DNA of 33,587 nt from the NCBI GenBank assembly GCA_017458625.1, contig JAFTAH010000075.1, positions 1 to 33,587 on the forward strand, in the 5' to 3' direction. Below, piece after piece: positions 21,905 to 29,058 of the stretch. This stretch comes from Kiritimatiellia bacterium. Lineage in GTDB: Bacteria > Verrucomicrobiota > Kiritimatiellia > CAIQIC01 > Lenti-01. A program made the position numbers and the translations under genes. Position 1 is the first letter of the stretch, and each line of letters begins with the position of its first letter. Under the pieces are notes generated by a model, which saw only the letters and a program-made list of their open reading frames with translations, was not told the origin of the DNA and ran no database searches.

Positions 21905-22843
21905 TCAGGTGGGGTACTGGAGAGGCGGCAGGCTGGGTTGGAGAGGGGCGGCCAGGCGGTAGTGGTTGGGGCTGGAGCGAGTGATGAGAGGGCAGGCGAG
22001 GAGGTGGGCGCGAAGGTGGCCGGTGCCGAGCTGGGAGGGGGGGCGGACGAGGAGGTTGTAGGCCTGGAGGAGGTCGGGGATGGTGGCGTCGGGGCGCGAG
22101 GACAGGAGCTCGCAGAGGAGTTCGGGGACGCCGGCCTCGGCGGTGGCGACGCGGTCGTCGCGGGTCAGGACAAGCCCCGGGATGGAAAGGGCGAGGGCGG
22201 AGAGGAGGTTGGCGAGCCGGAGGGGGGGGAGGGCGTCGCGGAGGGGAAGCGGGGCGTCGGCGACGAGTTCGGAAAGCGGCAGGAGGGCATGGGCGGTACG
22301 GAGGCGTTCGAGGAGGTAGGTTTCGGACGCCTCGACGAGCGGGACGGGGGCGAGGGTGACGAAGTCGCGGTGGAGGACGAAGACGTCGGGCAGGAAGTCG
22401 GCGAGGAAGCGCAGGACGGCAAAGGGGGAGGAGGTGGCGAAGTCGGCGGGAACGGGCGTGGCCGGGGGCGGGGCGAGAGGCTCGTCGCGGAGAAGCGTGC
22501 CGCCGCACTGGACGAGATAGGCGCGGGCGGCGTCGATGAAGCGGGCGAGGGGGGGGGCAGGAGCGGCAAAGGCTTCACGCAGCAGGCGACTGGCGCGGAA
22601 AAGGCGCTGGCGGGCGCGTTCGCGGGAAATGCCCATCTGTTTGCCGACCTCGCTCTGGGTGGCGGGCAGGGGGACGGAACGGGGGAGGGGGCCATCCAGG
22701 CGATAGGCGAGGCGGAAGGCGTCGGCATCGCGCGGGTTGAGCGTGCGGGTTAGCCAGCGGGCGAGAGGGGACTTGGCCTGTGGCAGGACTTCGGAGGCAG
22801 GTGCGGCAGGCAGGTCGGGAGGAAGCTGGGGGGCAGAGGACAT
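21905..22843 (-). CDS. Sigma-70 region-4-like HTH protein with putative winged-helix repeats
   Basis: This 312-residue protein starts at MSSAPQLPPD; upstream frame to 23125 is Pro-rich and crosses an intergenic repeat. Residues 36-92 follow the layout of sigma-70 region 4: RDADAFRLAYRLDG, then TQSEVGKQMGISRERARQR (62-80) and LFRASRLLREAF. There is no region 2, so it is not a complete sigma factor. The C-terminal part contains three segments with similar endings (VFVLHRDFVTLAP, GLVLTRDDRVATAE, LITRSSPNHYRLAAP). They look like tandem winged-helix units, judged by eye only. It has no obvious Shine-Dalgarno; an extended -10 lies nine bases before the ATG. A DNA-binding or RNA-polymerase-associated regulator is likely. 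Confidence 0.75.
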   Translation of the reverse strand: MSSAPQLPPDLPAAPASEVLPQAKSPLARWLTRTLNPRDADAFRLAYRLDGPLPRSVPLPATQSEVGKQMGISRERARQRLFRASRLLREAFAAPAPPLARFIDAARAYLVQCGGTLLRDEPLAPPPATPVPADFATSSPFAVLRFLADFLPDVFVLHRDFVTLAPVPLVEASETYLLERLRTAHALLPLSELVADAPLPLRDALPPLRLANLLSALALSIPGLVLTRDDRVATAEAGVPELLCELLSSRPDATIPDLLQAYNLLVRPPSQLGTGHLRAHLLACPLITRSSPNHYRLAAPLQPSLPPLQYPT

Positions 22844-22852
22844 AACGTTGTC

Positions 22853-22861
22853 TTTATAGCA
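22853..22861 (-). promoter_or_regulatory. Extended -10 element upstream of the sigma-like gene
   Basis: The minus strand reads TGCTATAAAG, a TGn extended -10 (TATAAA) only nine bases before the ATG at 22843. If used, the message would be nearly leaderless, in line with the absence of a ribosome-binding site. No -35 is obvious. Confidence 0.35.
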
Positions 22862-22996
22862 CGGGCTGGGGGGAGCGCGGAAGCCGGAAAGCGGAGGAAA
22901 GGTTTGGGGGAAGGTATGGGCGGCATGGGCGTCGAGGATGGCGCGGGCCGTGGCGGTGATGCGGGTGGTCCAGGCCGGGAGCGCGAAAGCTGGGGG

Positions 22997-23051
22997 CGCG
23001 GGCGACGCGCCCGCGGGGGTGTTGTGGTTTGCCGCAGGCGGGCCGCCTGCG
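22997..23051. repeat. REP-like pair of GC-rich hairpins
   Basis: Two perfect hairpins stand 17 bp apart: CGCGGGCG-ACG-CGCCCGCG (22997-23015) and CGCAGGCGG-G-CCGCCTGCG (23033-23051). They lie in the gap between the sigma-like gene and the frameshifted gene at 23118, near GGGGCCAGACCCC (23087-23099). The arrangement resembles a bacterial REP doublet. Confidence 0.45.
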
Positions 23052-23117
23052 CTCCCAGTGCCAACCCAGGGCCAGCTGAGCTGAAAAGGGGCCAGACCCC
23101 GCCAGGGGCCCTGCGTT

Positions 23118-23736
23118 TCACCCATTCCCCTTCATCTTGCACCACCGCCATCTTCCCATGGTCTGGACAGGCTTTATGCCGTGTTTGTCGAATTCTTCGA
23201 GCATGGCGGCGAACTGCTCCACCATGCCTTTTTTGACGTTGAATTGCCATGGCAGGTCATGAGCGTGCCATTCGATGAGAAGTTGCAAGTTGCCGTTTCC
23301 GTCGGATTTATCGCACCAGGCCTGCAGCCGGGCGGTCGGTCCATGCGGGGCCGCAATAAAGTTGTCGCCTTTTTCCATTTCGGCCAAGTGGGGAATCGCT
23401 TCCGCGATGCTGTCGTAATGAACCAGTTTTGAATGACTGGAAATTGATGAAAATGGACATGCCTCTATCCATTTTCATCCAATTCCATTCGCCGGTGTGG
23501 AACGTGTAGCGCAGGACGGACAGGTCGCGATCCAGGGCAATGAGGAGATGGGGCCGGTACCATTCCCAGTAAATCCCGGAAGGCAGACAGCACCAAAGAT
23601 GGAGTTCACCCGTTTTCCCGTCCCGGACCATGTGGCGGATGCCGAAGGCATTGAAGCAATCCGCAAACATGTGGGCGTTGTTCTTTTGGGTCGCGCCAAA
23701 ATCGGCAAGGCGGCCATCCCATTTTGCAGTTGACAA
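23118..23736 (-). pseudogene. Frameshifted gene of unknown function
   Basis: Two overlapping minus-strand frames (23736-23308 and ~23450-23118) read as one protein if one base is removed from the A run of the minus strand (T4 at 23427-23430). The joined product would run ...SIFINFQSF then KLVHYDSIAEAIPHLAEMEK and on to a basic C-terminus RWRWCKMKGNG, about 205 residues. It is Trp-rich and polar and lacks a signal peptide. I recognise no family. The start is uncertain: a TTG at 23736 opens the frame. It is divergent from the TSP3 gene at 23804, at the left edge of the A/T-richer island. It could be a decayed gene, a phase-variable gene or a sequencing error. Confidence 0.6.
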
Positions 23737-23803
23737 GACCCCGCGTCCCGTGGATGGTTGCGGCAGGCGGGCGAGTGGTCACGGCCGCCAACGGGACGCC
23801 GAC

Positions 23804-25948
23804 ATGAAAAAGACATTTTTGCCCTTTTTGCTTGGGCTCGCCGGGGTTGTGGGCGTGGTGCGTGCCTTTGCCACGGGAGAAAGCAACGACACGGATGATG
23901 TCGTTGTGCTCGGGGAAGTCGACTTGGCGGAGCGCGCCGAAATTCTCCGAAACCGTTTTCGGAGGATGACGCCGGGCGGCTTCCCGCTCGTGCAAGACGT
24001 CGGGGCATGGCCGGCGGCATGGGAAGAGTTCGGTGCCCACTGGATTTCTGCTCCGGCGATGCGCGACCTCGCGACGTGGCTGGTCCCGGTGTCGATGGCG
24101 CAGGAAAACGGATGCACTGTGCTCCGCGACGCCGATGGCACCGAACTGTGGCGTGGCGCGACAGATTTCTCAAAGGATGACTCAGCGACCGTGACTCTCA
24201 CCGGTTCGCTGGTGGATGAGGCCGACTGGCCGCTCTACGAAGCCGCGAAGGCAGAAATTGCAACGCTGCTGGATGCCGCATCTCCCAAGGGGGGGCGTGG
24301 CGGTGTGTTCACGAATGGGTTGCGCTTCACCAACATGTGGACGGAAACGAACGGCGACTACCGGCTGGAGTTCGCCTGGGAAGAAGACGGGGACGTGGAG
24401 GTGTTCTGCCGGGCGATGCACACCACTTCATGGGTGGAGACCGTGGTCTGGACGAACGACGAAAACGAGGTGGTGACCAACGATTTCACGCGCTGGCGCC
24501 AGCTCGACACTTTCCACGGGATTCCTGATGCATGGGAGTTGGTTGGCGTGGTGGCCGTGACGAACGGAGGAGGGAGCTTCACGGATACGAACCATGTCCC
24601 CGATTACGACCGCGTGCGATTTTATGCAGCCGCGAAACTGGAGGACACGGACGGCGATGGAATGACGGATGGCGAAGGATGGCTTTGGAACCTTGATTCG
24701 CCCAACACCGACACGGACAATGACGGCCTCTCGGACTACGACGAGCGGAAGCTTCACAAAACGGATCCGGACAATCCCGACACGGATGGGGACGGCCTCG
24801 GCGATGGATACGAGGTGACTCATGGAACCGACCCGTTGAAAAAGGACAGCGACCAGGATGGGCTACCGGACGGATGGGAAGTGTTCAATGGATTGAATCC
24901 GCTTGTCGCGACTGGCGTAAATGGCCCCGACGGAGATCTGGACAACGATGATTTCTCCAATGCACTGGAGTTCGAACTCGGTGCCCCGGCCAACAATCCT
25001 GCGTGGAACGGAGAGGAATTGGCGTGGAAGCTGGTGCATTACACTAGCTCGGTCACGACCTCGGGCGGCATCATCACGACCAACTGGCATGGTTTGCGGG
25101 TGGAAGTGGAAGATTCACTGGATTGTGGGGGAACGAACAACGGGATACAGAACGAAACAGCGGTTTTGTCCGTGCCGGCGTTGTTGGATTGCGGCTACTA
25201 TATTGAACTTGTCGTCACGGGGTGCGTGGAAGACGTAGACGCGAATTATGACGTGGTGAGTTTCGAGGCGGCCGAGACCAATGTCCTGTTTTCCAGCCAC
25301 GACGGGATTCCCGACGAGCCTGGATACGAGGAAGAATGCATCATGGTCGGGGAATCATCGACGGCCAACCATCTCATTCTTGCCAACAGTGACGTGACTC
25401 TTCGTTACGACACGGTTGGCTACAAATGGCATTGCGGTGGTTATGCCGAGGTCATTTCCGCCGTTGTGACGGCTCCCGTCGTCGCCGATTTTCAAGAGGT
25501 CAGGGAACGCAACGCACCATGCAACCGAGTGCCCAATCCCAAGCAAAAACACCCAATCGACTTTTCGTGGCGACGGAAGCCTCCGGACAAGTCGAACTCG
25601 ATGCCGTTCCTGTCATTCCTGCAGAAATCAGCACGCAGCCCGTGTTGTGCGCCGTCTATGCGGGAAGCACCCATCTTGCCAGTGCGTCTCCCGGTTCAGG
25701 CGGAATCGCAGCTTTGTCTTTCACGCCGTTGGCGAACATACAAACCAATACCATTCGGCTTGGCATCGACGAAAACCACAACGGCGTTTTGGAGCCGACA
25801 GAGTTCCGCCCGACGGCGACCACGGTTGACGTGGTGTCGTTCACCCATGCGCATTATGCAGACCGGCGAAACGATTTGGAAGACAAGGCATGGCAAGCGG
25901 CAATGGGGCCCTACAATGTCGGGGCCTCCCTTCTTTACCGTTTTTTGA
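23804..25948 (+). CDS. Secreted TSP3-repeat protein (family A), 5' reading frame of a frameshifted gene
   Basis: The frame starts MKKTFLPFLLGLAGVVGVVRAFA, a clear Sec signal peptide. A beta-rich region follows, then TSP3-like calcium repeats at about residues 280-395 (DTDGDGMTDG, DTDNDGLSDYDE, DTDGDGLGDGYE, DSDQDGLPDGWE, DGDLDNDDFSN), then another beta-rich region to about residue 570. After nucleotide ~25,500 this frame turns Arg/Pro/Ser-rich and stops at 25948, while the adjacent frame (25426-26580) becomes the sensible one. The break lies close to the A5 run at 25545-25549; one extra base would restore the reading. The meaningful part is therefore 23804 to about 25550. Its partner in the locus is the secreted protein at 26595. 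I recognise no enzymatic domain. Confidence 0.75.
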   Translation: MKKTFLPFLLGLAGVVGVVRAFATGESNDTDDVVVLGEVDLAERAEILRNRFRRMTPGGFPLVQDVGAWPAAWEEFGAHWISAPAMRDLATWLVPVSMAQENGCTVLRDADGTELWRGATDFSKDDSATVTLTGSLVDEADWPLYEAAKAEIATLLDAASPKGGRGGVFTNGLRFTNMWTETNGDYRLEFAWEEDGDVEVFCRAMHTTSWVETVVWTNDENEVVTNDFTRWRQLDTFHGIPDAWELVGVVAVTNGGGSFTDTNHVPDYDRVRFYAAAKLEDTDGDGMTDGEGWLWNLDSPNTDTDNDGLSDYDERKLHKTDPDNPDTDGDGLGDGYEVTHGTDPLKKDSDQDGLPDGWEVFNGLNPLVATGVNGPDGDLDNDDFSNALEFELGAPANNPAWNGEELAWKLVHYTSSVTTSGGIITTNWHGLRVEVEDSLDCGGTNNGIQNETAVLSVPALLDCGYYIELVVTGCVEDVDANYDVVSFEAAETNVLFSSHDGIPDEPGYEEECIMVGESSTANHLILANSDVTLRYDTVGYKWHCGGYAEVISAVVTAPVVADFQEVRERNAPCNRVPNPKQKHPIDFSWRRKPPDKSNSMPFLSFLQKSARSPCCAPSMREAPILPVRLPVQAESQLCLSRRWRTYKPIPFGLASTKTTTAFWSRQSSARRRPRLTWCRSPMRIMQTGETIWKTRHGKRQWGPTMSGPPFFTVF

Positions 25949-26580
25949 ACCGACTGACCAATGCCCCGGAGGCGTTTGACGCGACTTACAATGCCTTCAC
26001 CAACTGTTTTGCCTTGTCCAGCCTTACCCACAATGCCGGAGCCGTTTTCGATTCGTTGGGAAATGGCAGTCTGGATGTTTACGCATGGAACGCTGCCAGC
26101 ATGGCAAGCCAGAAAATATCGGAATCCGTGGAGATGGAGGACATCGTCAACAGATTGTTGACGAATCACGCCGGCGAAGTGACGGCCTTTTTTGCCAGTC
26201 ATCCCGAGGAAGACGTGTATTTCGCATCTTGGACGACGAACAATGTCCCAATCCATTTTTCTGAAAACGCGAAGTGGCCATATTTCGCAGAGTATGATCT
26301 TCACGTTTCCTTTGGCCATGCCGTGATTCCGGACTTGACGATAACCATTTCGATTGAAAGGGAGAACTCGTCCGATTTGTCCATTGCGAGCTTGGCGATT
26401 GCCGGCACGTTGGTGGATCTCTACGATTTCGACCATGAAGAGGGCGGCTTGAACTCGGAGGGTGCCGTTTTGCAAATCGGCTGGGACCCGTCCTTCACCG
26501 GCCGTGACGCAGGAAACATATTTTTCGACCGCGTGATTTTCATGGAATCATTCAACAGCTGGAGTTTTGACTTCGATTGA
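25426..26580 (+). CDS. Family A protein, 3' reading frame (C-terminal half)
   Basis: From about 25,550 this frame carries the C-terminal ~340 residues of the protein begun at 23804. It opens TPNRLFVATEASGQVELDAV and ends GNIFFDRVIFMESFNSW.... It includes an EF-hand-like DENHNGVLEPTEF, a helical stretch GASLLYRFLNRLTNAPEAF, and a C-terminal domain with AEYDLHVSFGHA, VDLYDFDHEEGGLNSEGA and GRDAGNIFFDRV. The C-terminal domain is repeated as a decayed fragment at 27540-27945, and GASLLYRFLN...APEAFDA recurs at 28885-29045. There is no own start signal, so it is unlikely to be translated separately. It stops 14 bp before the next gene, implying an operon. Confidence 0.7.
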   Translation: MALRWLCRGHFRRCDGSRRRRFSRGQGTQRTMQPSAQSQAKTPNRLFVATEASGQVELDAVPVIPAEISTQPVLCAVYAGSTHLASASPGSGGIAALSFTPLANIQTNTIRLGIDENHNGVLEPTEFRPTATTVDVVSFTHAHYADRRNDLEDKAWQAAMGPYNVGASLLYRFLNRLTNAPEAFDATYNAFTNCFALSSLTHNAGAVFDSLGNGSLDVYAWNAASMASQKISESVEMEDIVNRLLTNHAGEVTAFFASHPEEDVYFASWTTNNVPIHFSENAKWPYFAEYDLHVSFGHAVIPDLTITISIERENSSDLSIASLAIAGTLVDLYDFDHEEGGLNSEGAVLQIGWDPSFTGRDAGNIFFDRVIFMESFNSWSFDFD

Positions 26581-26594
26581 CGAAAGGGAATCAG

Positions 26595-27524
26595 ATGAAT
26601 GCGAATTGCCAAGGGAGCCGGAGTCGGGTGTGTTTCCCGACCTTTTTTGCCGCTGTCGCGTCATTGATGTTTTCGGAGGCGGCCATTGCCAGGGAGGAAT
26701 CCGCACTCCGTGAAGTTGCGGGCATTGCCGGGTTTTCCCTCCTCTCGTCCAGCGGAAGGGTGGAGACCGTATCCATTGCCGCCGCCGATGCTGCGGAAAC
26801 AACAGGACGGGAACGGCTGGAATGGGCGAAAGTCATGATGGCTGATTTGGGGCGAATCAGGAAGAGCCCGATTGGTGTGGATGTGTCAACGATAGACGAC
26901 ATTTTGTCGTTCCGTTCCTGGTGCGTGGAGGCTCCCGGATATGGGAACCTTCTGTTGGCAACGGCGGCGGAAGAAGCGGCCGTGGGGCTCTTGTTCCGCG
27001 GACTTGCGTCCGGCACTTTGCCCGCGGACGACATCGAACGCCTTTGGGTCCAAGGCCTGTCGGCGAACCCTTCGGCGGACTATTGGATGGCAACGCTGGC
27101 GCGGGAGGGGCATCCTTTCGTCAAGGGAATCGTGATTAAGCCAGATATCCCCGAGTATCTTCGCCTTGCGGCCATTTGCAACCGCCTGTGGGACAACTCA
27201 GACGAGTGGAAAGCAACGAGGAAAAATCTGGAACTCCGGCTGCAAGATGATCCAGGTTGGTGGGGGGGGGATCCGGAAACCGTCACCGCGGCCGAACTCG
27301 TGTTGCGCTTGGCAAATCTTTCACGGCAATTTGTTGCACTTGAAACGTGTTTGGCCATACAGAGCGGGTTGGGACACATTCCGGCAGAACGCGGCGAATT
27401 CGAAGCGGCGGCCGACAAGCACGCCTGGAACATCCTTTCGAAACGGGAGCGCCTGGGCGGCAGGATGACGGGACTCGAAGTTTGGAAAATCTGGTCGGAA
27501 GCACTCGCAGAGGCGAAGAAGTAA
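26595..27524 (+). CDS. Secreted protein, family B, copy 1
   Basis: This 309-residue protein has an N-terminal signal peptide with likely cleavage near SEAAIA/REES. The mature part is helical, with FRSWCVEAPGYGNLLLATA, AEEAAVGLLFRGLA, YWMATLAREG and, near the C-terminus, ALETCLAIQSGLGHIPAERG. All four segments are conserved in copy 2 (27942-28859), which shows a real protein family; I do not recognise it. The ATG at 26595 has AAGGGA about five bases upstream; a TTG overlapping the stop of the preceding gene is a weaker option. It follows family A by 14 bp and precedes a decayed A fragment. A partner or protective role for A is possible but unproven. Confidence 0.85.
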   Translation: MNANCQGSRSRVCFPTFFAAVASLMFSEAAIAREESALREVAGIAGFSLLSSSGRVETVSIAAADAAETTGRERLEWAKVMMADLGRIRKSPIGVDVSTIDDILSFRSWCVEAPGYGNLLLATAAEEAAVGLLFRGLASGTLPADDIERLWVQGLSANPSADYWMATLAREGHPFVKGIVIKPDIPEYLRLAAICNRLWDNSDEWKATRKNLELRLQDDPGWWGGDPETVTAAELVLRLANLSRQFVALETCLAIQSGLGHIPAERGEFEAAADKHAWNILSKRERLGGRMTGLEVWKIWSEALAEAKK

Positions 27525-27539
27525 TGAACGCCGTGTCGG

Positions 27540-27945
27540 ATGTTTTCTCCCGATCCCTTTCGGCGATGGTCGCCTTCACGTCTCTCGCACGGAATGGCGG
27601 TATATTTCGATGGAGAAAACAAGTGCCTGCATCCTCGCGAATACGATTTGCACGTTGCTTTTGGAAATGCAAAGTTGACGCAACTTTCTCTTGAAGTGCT
27701 CGCCACCCGACAAACGGGCGATCCGTATCTTCACATTTCCCATTTGACGATTTCCGGCCATCTCGAAGATCTGTACGATTTTGATCACGAACGCGGCGGG
27801 CTGAACAGTGAGGGGCCGTCCTTCAAATTGGATGGGATTCAGATATGCCGACAAGGGATGCCGGACACATCTTTTCGACCATGTTGATTTCGAGGCAGAG
27901 CGTTATGATTTCATTCAGTATAATTTGCTAGAGGGCATGACATGA
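27540..27945 (+). pseudogene. Decayed C-terminal fragment of family A (A')
   Basis: The frame from 27540 contains REYDLHVAFGNA and LEDLYDFDHERGGLNSEG, matching AEYDLHVSFGHA and VDLYDFDHEEGGLNSEG near the C-terminus of the 23804-26580 protein. The match then continues in a second frame (DSDMPTRDAGHIF) and a third (FDHVDFEAERYDF). So at least two further frameshifts are present. The last frame ends at a TGA (27943-27945) overlapping the ATG of the next gene as ATGA. The upstream ~2 kb of family A are missing. It is a relic of a tandem duplication. Confidence 0.8.
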
Positions 27946-28859
27946 AGAAAATAAGCATAACAGATCGGATTCCATTCTGTTATCCAGCTGTTCGGCTTGG
28001 TCTTGTTGTTTTGTCCCTGTTCCTTGGTGTGTCCCGTGCAAGCGCAGATGGCATGAGTTTCATGCAAATCACCAGAATCGAAGGATTTTCTGCCCTTACG
28101 AAAACACGGGACATGGAGGCAGCTTCCATTTCGGACTCCGCATCCACCGGAATATCCGGTCGGGCAAGATTGGAATGGGGGCAAGAGCGTCTGGAAGATT
28201 TGAAGACAATTCAAATGAGTGATTCCGGCGAGATGTTCCGCCAGCTGGAAGATGTGTTTGCATTCCGGGATTGGTGTGTTATGGCTCCAGGCAAAGGCAA
28301 TTTGATCCTTGCGATTGCGGCAGAGGAAACAGCCGCAGACTTGTTATTCCGTGCGCTTGCCGAGACCCCGGCCAGAGGGGACGAGGTCCGGCGGAGCTTC
28401 TCGCGCTGTTTGCCAAATGGCTTGCCGGCAGATTACTGGTTGGAGACACTTGCCATGGAAGGCATCGTCGTGGACTGCGGGGATGCGCTCAGGGCATCGG
28501 AGCCAGAATATGTCAGGATGGGAACGGTTCTGGAAACACTTGATTCCGCGCTGGGCGGATGGGACAACCCGTTGTGCGCCCCCAAGGCGGGAGGGGCGTG
28601 GAATGGGTGCACGGATGCGTTCGCCCCGGTTCAATTGGCGATGCGAACGATGATGATTGCACGAAAGGAAATCGCACTAGAAGCTTGTCTGGACATTTAC
28701 GAGGGAAATGGCTTCATCCCGGATGAACGATCCGAATTCATCCGTGCCGCGAACAAGTACGCAGACCGGACCATGCGCAACCGGAACCGTTTCACAGATT
28801 ATGCCGTTTCCGACGAAGTCTGGGACTATTGGGCGGCGGTGCTGGCGGGGAAGAAATAA
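27942..28859 (+). CDS. Secreted protein, family B, copy 2
   Basis: This 305-residue paralogue of the 26595-27524 product has a signal peptide (cleavage near SRASA/DGMS). Conserved landmarks are FRDWCVMAPGKGNLILAIA, AEETAADLLFRALA, YWLETLAMEG, EYVRMG and ALEACLDIYEGNGFIPDERS. GAGG six to nine bases upstream supports the ATG at 27942, which overlaps the stop of the preceding A fragment (ATGA), a sign of former translational coupling. The reading frame is intact although the A fragments on both sides have decayed, which suggests selection to keep family B. The function is unknown. Confidence 0.85.
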   Translation: MKKISITDRIPFCYPAVRLGLVVLSLFLGVSRASADGMSFMQITRIEGFSALTKTRDMEAASISDSASTGISGRARLEWGQERLEDLKTIQMSDSGEMFRQLEDVFAFRDWCVMAPGKGNLILAIAAEETAADLLFRALAETPARGDEVRRSFSRCLPNGLPADYWLETLAMEGIVVDCGDALRASEPEYVRMGTVLETLDSALGGWDNPLCAPKAGGAWNGCTDAFAPVQLAMRTMMIARKEIALEACLDIYEGNGFIPDERSEFIRAANKYADRTMRNRNRFTDYAVSDEVWDYWAAVLAGKK

Positions 28860-28884
28860 CCTCTGTTCTCATCCCTCGAAACTC

Positions 28885-29045
28885 ATGGCCTCCCTCCTTT
28901 ACCGGTTTTTAACCGACTGGCCGATGCCCCGGAGGCGTTTGACGCGGTGGGCGGGCGGCTCGTTGGCTCACGTGAAGCGGGCGAAGATATTCAGAGGGCG
29001 TGGCGGACTTGGCGGATGTTGCGCGAGGCATTCGGGGGGGCGTGA
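28885..29045 (+). pseudogene. Second family A fragment (A'') with a different C-terminus
   Basis: About 62 bp (28885-28947) closely match 25922-25983 of the family A gene, encoding ASLLYRFL then, after a one-base deletion, NRLADAPEAFDA. The restored frame runs on in-frame through VGGRLVGSREAGEDIQRAW and WRMLREAFGGA to a TGA at 29043-29045. That ending does not resemble the family A C-terminus. There is no start codon of its own in the right frame. It is a relic or an orphan tail left by recombination. Confidence 0.65.
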
Positions 29046-29058
29046 TGCCGGGGGCGGG

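Noticed and set aside
23730..23758. TTGACA as a promoter for the family A gene
   Set aside because: The base pairs at the -10 position (GATGGT) do not match the consensus.
25535..25552. Programmed -1 ribosomal frameshift in family A
   Set aside because: The A run is only five long and is not in the X XXY YYZ phase required for a classic slippery site, and no downstream pseudoknot is evident; an indel is simpler.
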